This document shows positions 34,793 through 43,975 of a stretch of 64,000 bases of DNA, in pieces. The notes under the pieces were generated by a model. It searched no databases. It worked only from the letters and a program-made list of their open reading frames with translations, and was not told the origin of the DNA. The DNA is from an uncultured delta proteobacterium (GTDB taxonomy: Bacteria > Desulfobacterota > Desulfovibrionia > Desulfovibrionales > Desulfovibrionaceae), in NCBI GenBank assembly GCA_903835685.1, contig CAILNX010000043.1:186001-250000 (forward strand). Reading direction: 5' to 3'. Position 1 is the first letter of the stretch, and the number at the start of each line of letters is the position of its first letter. Made by a program: the position numbers and the translations under genes.

Positions 34793-36547
34793 TTACGCGG
34801 CCCGGCCCGTTCCGGTCTGACGTATTCCGACCTGGCTCAGGCTGGCGTCGGCCGCCAGGACGCCCAGGATCTTCCCCTGGCCGTCCCGCACGGGCGTGGA
34901 CACCGTGATGCAGTTCGCGCCCGTGGCGCTGGACACGTACACGTCGGACACGGTCAGGCCGCCGGTCTGCATGGGGGCCGTGAACCAGGGCCGGGTGGAC
35001 CAGTCCTTGTTGAAAGAGGCCTTGTCCTCGGGCTTGTCCTGCCCGGGCCTGGGGATGTTGGACACCACCTGCACCCCCCGGGCGTCGGTGATGTACAGAA
35101 GCTCCAGAAAACTCGATCCCCGCACGGCCTCGCGCAGGGCCTTTTCCTGTTCCTCGCGCTTGAAACTGACGATGGCCGAAGACCTGGCCATGGTGTTGAT
35201 CAGGTCCTGGACCTCGCCCTGGCCCAGGGTCTGGAACACGGAATTCAAGGTCAGGAGTTCCTCCACCTGGCCCCATAACCCGGTCACGGCCTCCTCGGCC
35301 TGGGCCGTGCCCTGGCCCGTGCGCTCGGAAATGTCGCTGACCCGGTGGATGGAGCGGTTGATCTCCTCCCCGGCCCGGGACTGCTGCTCGGCAGCCACGG
35401 CAATGGCCTGGACCTGCTCGGCGCTGGCGCTGGCCAGGCCCACGATCTCCTCCAAGGACCGGCCGGAATCCTGGGCTCTGGCTACGGCCTTGACCACCAG
35501 GCCCACGGCCTGGCCCATGCCCTCCCGGGTCCGGCCCACCCCCTGCTGGATGGCCCCGATCTGGGCGGCCACGTCCTTGGTGGCGTTCATGGTCTTTTCC
35601 GCGAGCTTTCGCACCTCGTCGGCCACCACCGCGAATCCCCGCCCGGCCTCTCCGGCCCGGGCGGCCTCGATGGCCGCGTTCAAGGCCAAAAGATTGGTCT
35701 GGTCCGCGATGTCCGAGATCACCTCCATGATCCGTTCCACGGCCTCGGCCTGGGTTCCCAGGCTGGACACCACCGCCTCCAACTCCCCGGTCTTGGCGGA
35801 CACGGCCTGGATGGAGGCCACGGTCTCGGCCACCAGGCTGGAGCCCTCGCTGGCCTTGCGCATGGCCTTTTCCGCTTCGGCCGCGGCCCGGGCCGCGCTC
35901 CCCGCCACCTGCACCACCGAGGCGGACATCTCCTCCATGGCCGAGGCGGCCTCGGTCGTAAGCCCGCGCTGCTCGGCCGCGCCCTTGCCGGTCTGGCCGG
36001 ACACCTGGCGCAGGTCCTCGGAACTCTTGCGGATGCCGCTGGCCACCTGGCTGATGGTCCTTGATGCGGACAGCAAGCCCTGGCGCTGGGACAGCTCGGC
36101 CTTTTCCCGGGCCTCCTGGACCTGGGCCTGGGCCTGGGCGCAGCGTTCGCGTTCCCGGTCCAGCCCGGCCTGAAGCTCCTGAGTCTGGCCGTTCAGATTG
36201 CCCATTTTGTCAAGCAGGCCATCCACGGCCTGGCCCAGCCGGGCCGTTGCGCTGGTCCCATCCAGGCCGCACCGGGCCTTGGGGTCGGCGCTGGCGGCAG
36301 CCAGGACCTCCAGGACGGCCTGGGTCCTCCGGACCTGGCCCACGGCCCAGACCAGGACGGCCAGGCCCAGGGCCAGGGCCGTAAAGGCCACGATCCAGGC
36401 CAGATTCCAGTCTTCCCCGGTCGGCTGTCCCGAGGCCTGGGCTGCGGCCAGGGTCGCCCCTGGGAACAGGCCCCACCCTCCCCAGAACATGCCCCCCAGA
36501 ATAATATGGGGGCAGGCCCGGGAAATCCTTCGTAACAATTCAGTCAT
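34793..36547 (-). CDS. methyl-accepting chemotaxis protein with C-terminal Cache-like domain
   Basis: 584 residues. Two N-terminal hydrophobic segments (about 10-35 and 48-70) enclose almost no periplasmic part. The coiled-coil signalling domain carries the conserved tip ([20 protein letters not shown]). After it (about 470-575) comes a PAS/Cache-type sensor: [18 protein letters not shown], a [15 protein letters not shown] block, [31 protein letters not shown]. The sensor is thus cytosolic and C-terminal, opposite to classic receptors. AAGGAG precedes the ATG at 36547. The gene is controlled by the promoter with an operator-like dyad at 36657. Confidence 0.92.
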   Translation of the reverse strand: MTELLRRISRACPHIILGGMFWGGWGLFPGATLAAAQASGQPTGEDWNLAWIVAFTALALGLAVLVWAVGQVRRTQAVLEVLAAASADPKARCGLDGTSATARLGQAVDGLLDKMGNLNGQTQELQAGLDRERERCAQAQAQVQEAREKAELSQRQGLLSASRTISQVASGIRKSSEDLRQVSGQTGKGAAEQRGLTTEAASAMEEMSASVVQVAGSAARAAAEAEKAMRKASEGSSLVAETVASIQAVSAKTGELEAVVSSLGTQAEAVERIMEVISDIADQTNLLALNAAIEAARAGEAGRGFAVVADEVRKLAEKTMNATKDVAAQIGAIQQGVGRTREGMGQAVGLVVKAVARAQDSGRSLEEIVGLASASAEQVQAIAVAAEQQSRAGEEINRSIHRVSDISERTGQGTAQAEEAVTGLWGQVEELLTLNSVFQTLGQGEVQDLINTMARSSAIVSFKREEQEKALREAVRGSSFLELLYITDARGVQVVSNIPRPGQDKPEDKASFNKDWSTRPWFTAPMQTGGLTVSDVYVSSATGANCITVSTPVRDGQGKILGVLAADASLSQVGIRQTGTGRAA

Positions 36548-36656
36548 ACTGTACTCCTTGGCCTTGGCCTTGCCCTGCTGGTCTAGCAAAATCAGGACCG
36601 ATCCCGGGGGGCTGGGGGCTTGGACGCAAGCCAGGGCCAAGGGGGAAGGAATACGG

Positions 36657-36684
36657 GCTATAAATTACATTTATGTAATATCAA
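36657..36684 (-). promoter_or_regulatory. promoter with palindromic operator in the spacer
   Basis: On the minus strand TTGATA and TATAGC are 16 bp apart. The spacer is almost exactly the perfect dyad ATTACAT-AA-ATGTAAT (36664-36679). A palindrome between -35 and -10 is a typical repressor site. It is about 110 bp upstream of the MCP start. Confidence 0.6.
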
Positions 36685-36776
36685 GGCATAGTCTTATTTG
36701 CATAACGGCAGGAAATGACAGAAATGCAGAACGCATTCCTGGGACCGGAGAGGCCATCCCACAGGGCCAGGAGGGA

Positions 36777-37979
36777 TCAGGCCGGGGAGGCGCCCCGGAA
36801 GGGAAATATCCGGCGGTGGCGGAGCCATTCCACCAGGCCGAAGGTCTTTTCCCGGGCGGCCAGGCGGATTCCGGCCAGGGCCAGAAACAGGAACAGGAGG
36901 TTGGGCATCCACAGTCCGATTTCCGGGGACAGGGTCCCGGACTCGCCCAGGGAGACGCCCACGGAAAAGAGGGTGTAGTAGAGCAGGAACAGGCCCATGG
37001 ACAGGACCAGGCCGTAGGACTGCTTGAGCCCGCTGAAGGCCGTGGCGATGGGCAGGGCGAACAGCCCCAGGATCAGGCAGGCAAAGGGCAAGGCCAGGCG
37101 CTTTTGCTTTTCCGTGACCACCTTGCGATAGAAAAGGCCCCGATCCGAATTGCGCAAGGCCGGGTCATCCTCGGCCTGGCTCAAACCCGACCAGGACATG
37201 TCCCGGGCCTTGACCTCGGCCGGATCGTAGCCCTTGATCAAAAGTCCCAAGGGGATGCGCACGGAATAGGACCCGAATTTGAGCACCCCGAACCGGTCGC
37301 CCTGGCTCTGATAGATGCGGCCGTCCTCAAGCTGGAGCAGGATTTCCCCCCGCACCGAGTCGGTCTCGAAATGCCCCTGGCGGCCCACGATGGTGGCGTC
37401 CATGTCCTTGCGGGTGCGGTCCCGCACGAACACGGACTCCAGGTCCCCGGCCTGGTTGTCCACCCGGTGGGCGTAGAAGGTCAGCCCGGGCAGGTCGGTG
37501 TTGAACACCCCGGGCTGGAGCACGAGCTGGGTGCGGGTCTTGACCATGGACAGGATCTCACCCCGGAACTGGTCCGCCCCCCAGGAAATGCCCCACAACC
37601 CGTTGGCCAGGTTGAAAGCCGTCAGCGCCAGGCAGAAGAAGACCGGGGCAGGCAGCAACTCGTACAGGCTGACCCCCGAGGCCCGCAAGGCCACCAGCTC
37701 CCGATCCGTGCTCATGCGCAGAAAGGTCAGAAAGACCCCGAGCATTCCGGCAATGGGCAGGAGCAGGAGCAGGAAAAAGGGGGTCATGTAGAAAAACAGC
37801 CGTCCCAGGTCGGCCAGCCCCAGGTTCAGGGCCAGGAACAGGTCCCGGAGCTGGAGCATGCGCCCGACCAGGAGCAGGACCAGGAGCACGCCCAGACACA
37901 GGCCCGAGACCGAGAAAAGGTCCTTGAGAATCCGGCGTTGCAGGATGCCGGCGCGACAGTGGCGGATGTGGACGGCCAT
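36777..37979 (-). CDS. lptF: LptF/LptG-family permease
   Basis: 400 residues, LptF/YjgP-type. Membrane segments lie at about 28-45, 60-85 and 100-125. A periplasmic beta-jellyroll region (about 130-285: FRGEILSMVKTRTQLVL, DLESVFVRDRTRKDMDATIV, GRIYQSQGDRFGVLKFGSYS) follows, then three closing membrane helices (about 300-375). It belongs to the LptBFG exporter that drives lipopolysaccharide from inner to outer membrane. No second permease follows; the next gene downstream is an MCP, so lptG must be elsewhere. It is 11 bp after the acyl-CoA synthetase gene and is the last gene of that row. Confidence 0.87.
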   Translation of the reverse strand: MAVHIRHCRAGILQRRILKDLFSVSGLCLGVLLVLLLVGRMLQLRDLFLALNLGLADLGRLFFYMTPFFLLLLLPIAGMLGVFLTFLRMSTDRELVALRASGVSLYELLPAPVFFCLALTAFNLANGLWGISWGADQFRGEILSMVKTRTQLVLQPGVFNTDLPGLTFYAHRVDNQAGDLESVFVRDRTRKDMDATIVGRQGHFETDSVRGEILLQLEDGRIYQSQGDRFGVLKFGSYSVRIPLGLLIKGYDPAEVKARDMSWSGLSQAEDDPALRNSDRGLFYRKVVTEKQKRLALPFACLILGLFALPIATAFSGLKQSYGLVLSMGLFLLYYTLFSVGVSLGESGTLSPEIGLWMPNLLFLFLALAGIRLAAREKTFGLVEWLRHRRIFPFRGASPA

Positions 37980-37990
37980 GGGGGAAGGCC

Positions 37991-40687
37991 TTACGGATTC
38001 AGTTCCAGAATCATGTCAATGGTTTCTTCTTCCCGGTTGCGGCTCACGGCAAATCCCAAATGCCGGGCCAGTCCGGCCATGGCCGCGTTCTCCGGCATGG
38101 TCTGACCCTTGATGCGCGTGGTGCCCCGCTCCCGGGTGTAGCGGATCATCTTCTCGAACAGGACCTTGCCCAGGCTCATCCCTTTCAAGTCCGAGCGGAC
38201 CACAATGGCGAACTCGGCCTCGGAATTGTCCGGGTTGGTGGAGGTGCGGATGACCCCCAGGGTCTCGGTCCCGCCGCCCTCGGTCTCGCCCGTGGCGATG
38301 AAGGCCATCTCCCGGTCGTAGTCGATCTGGGTGAAACGGGCCATGTCCTTGTGGTCGAACTCCCGGCGCACCACCCCGAAAAAGCGCAGGCGCAGGTCGT
38401 CGTCCGTGAGCCGGGCGATGAAGACCCGGTGGGCTGGTTCGTCCTCGGGCCGGATGGGCCGAAGCGTGACCTTGCGGCCGTTTTTCAGCACCACGCACTC
38501 TTCCAGTTCCCGGGGGTAGGGCCGGATGGCCAGGCGATCCGGCCCGGTGCCCGTGGCCGGGGCCACCAGGATCTTGGCGTTTAAGGCCAGGACCCCGTGG
38601 TCGTCGGCGAAAAGCGGGTTGATGTCCAGGCCCACGATCTCCGGGACATCGATGATCAGCTGGGAAATCTGGATCAGCGTCAGGCACACGTCGTCCATGT
38701 CCACCTGGGGCTGCGAAGGGGTCCCGCGCAAGAGCTTGGAGATGCGCGTGCGGGAGATGAGCTCCCGGGCCAGGCTCATGTTCAAGGGGGGCAGGGTCAG
38801 GCTCTGGTCCTTGATCATTTCCCGGGCCATGCCCCCGTGGCCAAAGGCGATGGCCGGGCCAAAGACCGGGTCCACGAAGGCGCTGATGAACAGCTCGTGC
38901 GCCCCGGGCCTGCGTCCCATCTTCTGCACGGTGAACCCGTCGATGTAGGCGTCGGGCCGCTGGCGGGACACCCGGGCCAGGATTCCGGCTGCCGCGTCCC
39001 AGACCTTTTCCCCGCTCTCCAGGTCCAGGGCTATCCCGCCCACCTCGTAGGGCTGGCGGATCTGCGGGGAGCGGAGCTTCAAGGCCACCGGATAGCCCAT
39101 GGCCTCGGCCGCGATGACCGCCTCCTTGGAGGAGCGGGTCACCCGGGTCTCCACCATGGGCACCCCGTAGGCGGCCAGGACCTTGCGGGCCTCGGGCTCC
39201 AGCAACTCCGAGCGGCCCTCGGCCAGGGCCTGGGCCACCAGCTCCCGGGCCTGGGTGGTGTCCGGGAAAAAATCCGTGGGCAGGGAGTCCGGGGTCTGCA
39301 TGAGCAGTTCCTGGCCCTTCTGGTAGTCCACCATGTAGAAAAAGGCCATGATGGCCGCTTCGGGCGTGTCGTAGGCCGGGAGCCCCGCATCCTGGAAGAC
39401 CTGCCGGGGCCGCTCCCCGGAACCGGCCCCGAGCCAGGCGGTCAGGGCCATGATCTTGGCCTTTTTCATGGCCTGGGCAATGGCCTGGGCCGTATCCACC
39501 TCGGGCAGGCCGGCAAAGGGCACGTGCAGGACCAGGAGCGCGTCCACATCCGGGTCCTTGGTCAGGAGCCGGATGGCCTCGGCATAGAGTCCACCCGGCG
39601 CGTTGTAGGGCAGGTCCACCGGCCCGGTCCCGTTCCAGGTCTCGCCCAAAAGGGTGAGCAACGCGCCCCGGGTGGGGTCGCTGGGGCAGGCCAGCTTGCC
39701 GCCCCCGGCCAGGAGCGCGTCAGCGGCCAGCACGCCCGCGCTGCCGCCGTTGGTCAGGATGGCCAGACGGTTGCCGAACACCGGTTGCAGGCGGTTCAGG
39801 GTCTGGGCCGCGTCGAACAGGCTGTCGATGCGGTGCACCCGGAGCATGCCCGCCCGGCTGAAGGCCACGTCATAGATGTCCGCGCCAGCCAGGTAGGGGG
39901 CCTTGGACGGCGCGCCCTCGGGCTGGGCCACGCAGGACAGGGAGTCCAGGGCCTGGCCCGGCCGGATGACCAGGATGGGCTTGTTGCGGGCCGCGGCCCG
40001 GGCGGCGGACAGGAAGTACCGGGCGTTCATAATGTTTTCGATATACAGCAGGATGGACCGGGCATTGGGGTCCGAGCCCAGGTAGTCCAGCACGTCGCTG
40101 AAGGACACGTCCAGGCGCGCGCCCAGGGAGATCAGATGGGAAAAGCCGATGCCCTTGGACCCGGCCCAGTCCAGAACCGCGGTGAACAGGCTGTCGGACT
40201 GGGTGATGAAGGCGATCTTGCCGGGCTGGACGCTGGCGTGGGCCAGGCTGGCGTTGAGGCCTATGCCCGGGACCACGATGCCCAGGCATTTGGGTCCCAC
40301 CAAGCGGATGCCCGCCTTGCGGGCCGCAGCCAGCAGCCGGGCGGAAAACTCCACCTGGGCCTCGCTGGACATGGTCCCGAAACCCGGACTCACGCACACG
40401 GCCGCTCGCCCGCCCTTGGCCCCAAGCCGGGCCAGGATGTCCGGGGCGTCTTTCAGCGGGCCGCAGAGCACGGCCAGGTCCGGGGCCATGGGCAGGCTCT
40501 CCACGTCCGGGTAGGTGAGCACCCCGGCAATGGCCTTGGCCCCCGACACGGGCATGACCGGCCCCATGAACCCGCCGCCCATGATGTTCTTCATCACCCG
40601 CAGGCCCGGGTTCTCCGGGTCGTTGGCCGCGCCGATGACGGCCACGGACTGGGGCCGGAACAGGGATTCGAGGGAATTCGAGGCCAT
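37991..40687 (-). CDS. bifunctional NDP-forming acyl-CoA synthetase / GNAT acetyltransferase
   Basis: 898 residues. In order: CoA-binding domain (about 5-130: FRPQSVAVIGAAN), succinyl-CoA-ligase-like domains (150-460) with the phospho-His region, an ATP-grasp domain (about 490-710: VLAAYGVPMVETRV, YPVALKLRSP), and a C-terminal GNAT domain (about 735-895: VTLRPIRPEDEP, LRLRFFGVVR, LGVIRTS, GMSLGKVLFEKM). The Pat/AcsA-type proteins with these parts either acetylate other proteins or make acyl-CoA with ADP formation. The placement behind korAB suggests acyl-CoA made by 2-oxoacid oxidation is turned into acid plus ATP (inference). The ATG at 40687 has AAGGAT upstream. Confidence 0.9.
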   Translation of the reverse strand: MASNSLESLFRPQSVAVIGAANDPENPGLRVMKNIMGGGFMGPVMPVSGAKAIAGVLTYPDVESLPMAPDLAVLCGPLKDAPDILARLGAKGGRAAVCVSPGFGTMSSEAQVEFSARLLAAARKAGIRLVGPKCLGIVVPGIGLNASLAHASVQPGKIAFITQSDSLFTAVLDWAGSKGIGFSHLISLGARLDVSFSDVLDYLGSDPNARSILLYIENIMNARYFLSAARAAARNKPILVIRPGQALDSLSCVAQPEGAPSKAPYLAGADIYDVAFSRAGMLRVHRIDSLFDAAQTLNRLQPVFGNRLAILTNGGSAGVLAADALLAGGGKLACPSDPTRGALLTLLGETWNGTGPVDLPYNAPGGLYAEAIRLLTKDPDVDALLVLHVPFAGLPEVDTAQAIAQAMKKAKIMALTAWLGAGSGERPRQVFQDAGLPAYDTPEAAIMAFFYMVDYQKGQELLMQTPDSLPTDFFPDTTQARELVAQALAEGRSELLEPEARKVLAAYGVPMVETRVTRSSKEAVIAAEAMGYPVALKLRSPQIRQPYEVGGIALDLESGEKVWDAAAGILARVSRQRPDAYIDGFTVQKMGRRPGAHELFISAFVDPVFGPAIAFGHGGMAREMIKDQSLTLPPLNMSLARELISRTRISKLLRGTPSQPQVDMDDVCLTLIQISQLIIDVPEIVGLDINPLFADDHGVLALNAKILVAPATGTGPDRLAIRPYPRELEECVVLKNGRKVTLRPIRPEDEPAHRVFIARLTDDDLRLRFFGVVRREFDHKDMARFTQIDYDREMAFIATGETEGGGTETLGVIRTSTNPDNSEAEFAIVVRSDLKGMSLGKVLFEKMIRYTRERGTTRIKGQTMPENAAMAGLARHLGFAVSRNREEETIDMILELNP

Positions 40688-40732
40688 GGGGGTATCCTTG
40701 GATGGTTCCGAGGGCGGTGGTCGCGGGCCAAA

Positions 40733-40771
40733 GGCCCCCTTACCCTTTTTTCCGGCCAGGGAAAAGGGGCC
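40733..40771. other. strong stem-loop between korB and acyl-CoA synthetase
   Basis: GGCCCCCTTACCCT pairs with AGGGAAAAGGGGCC with minor bulges. No T run follows on the minus strand. It may attenuate or stabilise the operon transcript. Confidence 0.45.
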
Positions 40772-40778
40772 GCTGGGG

Positions 40779-41633
40779 TCAGGCCCGGAACGAGTCCATG
40801 ATCTCGCCCAGCACGGTCTTGTCCACCTTGCGCAGGGCCAGGGGTCCGGCTGAGAGCGAGGGCAGGCGGCTCTCAAAGGTGGGCCGCTCGTTCCTGTAGA
40901 TCACGCCCAGGGGAATCTTGTCCCCGAATTCCGTGGCCCTGGCCATGGCCGCCACCGGGTCCGTGGGGTCGTGCTCGGGACCGAGCTTGTAGCAACGCTC
41001 CTTGTACCAGGCGTAGGTGTTCACCTTGTTGAAGGACACGCAGGGCTGGAGGATGTCCACCAGGGAGAAGCCCTTGTGCCGGTAAGCCTCCTGGATGAGC
41101 CCCGTCAGGTGCTCCACGTCCCCGGAAAATCCCCGGGCCACGAAAGAGGCCCGCATGGCCACGGCCACGGCCATGGGATTGAAGGACTCCGAAAGATAGC
41201 CGTTGGGCTGGGCCTTGGTCTTGTGCCCCTGGCCCGTGGTCGGGCTGGCCTGGCCCTTGGTCAGGCCGTAGATCTGGTTGTCGTGCACCAGATAGGTCAG
41301 GTCCAGATTGCGGCGCAGGGCGGCCAGGAAATGGTTCCCGCCCTCGCCGTAGGAGCAGCCGTCCCCGCTTTCCGCGAACACGGCCAGGCCCGGATTGGCC
41401 AGCTTGGCCCCCTGGGCCGGAGGCAGGCTGCGGCCGTGCAGGCCGGTGAACATGTTGCAGTTCATGTATTGTGGGGACTTGGCCGCCTGGCCGATGCCGG
41501 TCACCACCAGCACCTGGGGGGGGGAGAGTCCCAGCCCGGCCAGGGCCGCTTTCAGGGCCCGGATGATGGAGTGGTCCCCGCACCCGGGGCACCAGGCCGT
41601 GTCGAACGCGCCGTATTCCTCGATGGTCGCCAT
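40779..41633 (-). CDS. korB: 2-oxoacid:ferredoxin oxidoreductase, beta subunit
   Basis: 284 residues. TPP-binding subunit: CPGCGDHSII near the N-terminus (Fe-S/TPP region), GIGQAAKSPQY, the Mg-TPP motif GDGCSYGEGGNHF, and DNQIYGLTKGQ. It lacks its own ferredoxin domain. With KorA it oxidises a 2-oxoacid, most likely 2-oxoglutarate, to acyl-CoA and reduced ferredoxin. The substrate cannot be fixed from sequence alone. It is 21 bp after korA. Confidence 0.92.
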   Translation of the reverse strand: MATIEEYGAFDTAWCPGCGDHSIIRALKAALAGLGLSPPQVLVVTGIGQAAKSPQYMNCNMFTGLHGRSLPPAQGAKLANPGLAVFAESGDGCSYGEGGNHFLAALRRNLDLTYLVHDNQIYGLTKGQASPTTGQGHKTKAQPNGYLSESFNPMAVAVAMRASFVARGFSGDVEHLTGLIQEAYRHKGFSLVDILQPCVSFNKVNTYAWYKERCYKLGPEHDPTDPVAAMARATEFGDKIPLGVIYRNERPTFESRLPSLSAGPLALRKVDKTVLGEIMDSFRA

Positions 41634-41654
41634 GCGAAACTCCTTGGGGCTGGG

Positions 41655-43343
41655 TTAGAGCAGGCCGTCCAGGCCCTTCAGGATGTAGTCGACGGTGAAC
41701 GGCCAGCCGTCGAAGCGCAGGATCAGGTCCTGGATGTCGAACCCGGTCTCCTGGCGGATGAGCCGGGCCATCTGCCCGGACTCGTTGCCCTCCACGGCCA
41801 CCACCCGTCCGGCCGCCTCCAGGATGGGCAGGAACTGGTCCTCCAGCAGGGGCCAGACCTGGCAGAAATGGAGCACGGCCGCTGATTTTCCCGAATGACG
41901 CAGGATATGGGCCGCTTCCAGGGCCGCGCCCAGGGTGGAGCCCCAGCAGACCAGGAGCAGGTCCGTGTCCCGCTCGCCGTAGAGTTCCGGGGGAATGGTC
42001 TCCTGCAACAGGGCCAGGCCCTTGGACTGGCGCTTGGCGCACATGGCCATGCGCACGGCCGGGCTTTCGGTGATGTGCCCGGCCTCGTCGTGCTCGTCGC
42101 TGTCCACCTTGACCAGGGCCTGGGAAAATCCCGGGATCACCCGAGGGGAGACGCCGTCCGGGGTCAGGGCGTAGCGTTTGTAGTCCGGCCCGGCCTGGGT
42201 GGGGGCCTTGGCGATCTCGGGCAGCTCGTCCAGGTCAAAGGGGGCCACGGAGCGGTAGGAGTCGGACTGGTACTGGTCCGTGAGCACGAAGCAGGGGGTC
42301 TGGTATTTCTCGGCCATGTCAAAGGCCCGGTAGGTCAGGCTGAAGCACTCCTCCACCGTGCCCGGGGCGAAGATGGCCCGGGGGAACTCCCCGTGCCCGG
42401 CGTACAGGGCCAGGTTCAGGTCCCCCTGCATGGTCCGGGTGGGCAGGCCCGTGGCCGGGCCGGGTCGCTGGGCCAGGACAAAAACCACCGGGGTCTCGAG
42501 CATCCCGGCCAGGGAAACCGCCTCGACCATGAGGGCAAAGCCGCCCCCGGCCGTGGGCACGATGGCCCGAGCCCCGGCGTAGGCCGCGCCAATGGCCATG
42601 TTGGCCGCCGCGATCTCGTCCTCGGCCTGCTCCACGACCACGCCCGCGCGCTGGCCCTGGTCGGCCAGGGTCAGGGCCACGGTGGTGCCCGGGGTCATGG
42701 GATAGAAGGAGCAGAAGTCCACCCCGGCGGCCAGGGCGCCCAGGGCGATGGCCTCGTTGCCGTGCAGCATGAGCCGCCCGGTGGCCTCGGGGTTGGGCGG
42801 GGCCAGGCACTCGAAGAGGAAGGGCTGGTCCTTGACCCAGGCATAGGCCGCGCGCAGGACCCCCAGGTTGGTGGCCAGCACCTCGGCCCCTTTTTTCTCA
42901 AAGGCCTCGGTCAAAAGAGACTCCAGCACCCCGATGTCGTGGCAGATGGCTGACCCGAGCACGCCGAGAGCGGCCGTGTTCCAGTACATGGACTTGGCCG
43001 AGAAGGATTTGAAGGGCACCTTCAAGGCCTTGAGCCCGGTGGTGTCGATGGCCTCGTCAGCCACCACCACCCCGCGCTCCGTGAGCTCGTCGCGGTGGAG
43101 CTGCACGGACAGGGCGTCCAGGGCCACCAGGATGTCCACGCCCTCGCGCGGGCCGTGGATGGGCTCGGGTCCGGTGCGGATGATGAAGAGGTTGTGCCCG
43201 CCCCGGATGCGGGACATGTAGTCCTGGGTGACCACCACCTCGTAGCCCGAACGGATGAGGGCCCGGGTCATGAGCTGGCCGATGGTCACCAGTCCCTGCC
43301 CGGCCTCGCCCGCGACCACGATGTTGATGCTTGCGTCGGCCAT
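41655..43343 (-). CDS. korA: 2-oxoacid:ferredoxin oxidoreductase, fused gamma-alpha subunit
   Basis: 562 residues. The gamma domain (about 1-185) starts INIVVAGEAGQGLVTIGQLM with YMSRIRGGHN. The alpha pyrimidine-binding domain (about 195-500) has FYPMTPGTT, AEDEIAAANMAIGAAYAGAR and LAQRPGPATGLPTRTMQGDL. A C-terminal domain follows (LLVCWGSTLGAALEA, VAVEGNESGQMARLI). Gamma-alpha fusion is usual for KorA-type enzymes. The ATG at 43343 has AAGGGAG upstream and lies 5 bp after the ferritin stop. Confidence 0.92.
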   Translation of the reverse strand: MADASINIVVAGEAGQGLVTIGQLMTRALIRSGYEVVVTQDYMSRIRGGHNLFIIRTGPEPIHGPREGVDILVALDALSVQLHRDELTERGVVVADEAIDTTGLKALKVPFKSFSAKSMYWNTAALGVLGSAICHDIGVLESLLTEAFEKKGAEVLATNLGVLRAAYAWVKDQPFLFECLAPPNPEATGRLMLHGNEAIALGALAAGVDFCSFYPMTPGTTVALTLADQGQRAGVVVEQAEDEIAAANMAIGAAYAGARAIVPTAGGGFALMVEAVSLAGMLETPVVFVLAQRPGPATGLPTRTMQGDLNLALYAGHGEFPRAIFAPGTVEECFSLTYRAFDMAEKYQTPCFVLTDQYQSDSYRSVAPFDLDELPEIAKAPTQAGPDYKRYALTPDGVSPRVIPGFSQALVKVDSDEHDEAGHITESPAVRMAMCAKRQSKGLALLQETIPPELYGERDTDLLLVCWGSTLGAALEAAHILRHSGKSAAVLHFCQVWPLLEDQFLPILEAAGRVVAVEGNESGQMARLIRQETGFDIQDLILRFDGWPFTVDYILKGLDGLL

Positions 43344-43348
43344 TGCTG

Positions 43349-43858
43349 CTACGCTCCCTTGGCCGGGGGGGTGAACACCCAGGCGGCCAGCTCCTGGTCC
43401 AGGAGGTACAGGGACGGCCCTTCTCCCACCAGTTTGATCTTGTCCAGGACCGCGGCCACGCTGGCCTCCTCCTCCACCTGCTCGGAAACGTACCATTGCA
43501 GGAAGATCACGGCCGCATGGTCCTTCTCCTTCATGGCCAGGTCCATCAAGTCATTGATCCGCTTGGTCACGCTCTGCTCGTGCTTCTTGGTCTGCTCGAA
43601 CACGGCCGTGAGCGACTTCCAGTCAATCTCCGGGGCGTCGATGGCCTGCAGGGCCACGGCCCCGCCGCGCTCGATGACATAGCCGTAGAATTTCATGGCG
43701 TGAAAGATCTCTTCCTCGCGCTGGACCTTCATCCAGTTGGCGCAGCCAAGCAGGCCTTTGCGCTCGCACCAGGCGGCCATGGACAGGTACAGATAGGCTG
43801 AATAGAATTCCCATTTGATCTGGTCGTTGATGGCTTTTTCCATTTTCTTGCTGATCAT
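43349..43858 (-). CDS. ftn: non-heme ferritin
   Basis: 169 residues. The ferroxidase centre is intact: E17, E50, H53, E94 and Q127, with E130/E131 near the third iron site. No heme-binding Met as in bacterioferritin is placed correctly. It stores iron in a 24-mer cytosolic cage and protects from Fe/O2 chemistry. It begins a co-directional row with korA, korB, the acyl-CoA synthetase and lptF, an unexpected grouping. A dyad (43896-43918) lies 38 bp upstream. AAGGAG precedes the ATG. Confidence 0.94.
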   Translation of the reverse strand: MISKKMEKAINDQIKWEFYSAYLYLSMAAWCERKGLLGCANWMKVQREEEIFHAMKFYGYVIERGGAVALQAIDAPEIDWKSLTAVFEQTKKHEQSVTKRINDLMDLAMKEKDHAAVIFLQWYVSEQVEEEASVAAVLDKIKLVGEGPSLYLLDQELAAWVFTPPAKGA

Positions 43859-43895
43859 CCTTCAGGCTCCTTGGCGTGCGTGGTTTGTTCCGCTG

Positions 43896-43918
43896 AAATG
43901 GCGGATGATACGTCATTT
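43896..43918. promoter_or_regulatory. operator-like dyad upstream of ferritin
   Basis: AAATGGCG-N7-CGTCATTT is an inverted repeat, AAATGnCG on each arm with one changed base in the n position. It sits in the ferritin leader or promoter. It does not match a classic Fur box. Confidence 0.55.
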
Positions 43919-43975
43919 AGACCATTTTTCCGGCCGCATGGCAAGGGGAGCCCCAAGGCCTTAAGCCGGGCGGGC

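Noticed and set aside
38597-40801. Plus-strand open frame of 734 codons opposite the acyl-CoA synthetase
   Set aside because: Shadow of the minus-strand gene, which has intact CoA-binding, ATP-grasp and GNAT motifs.
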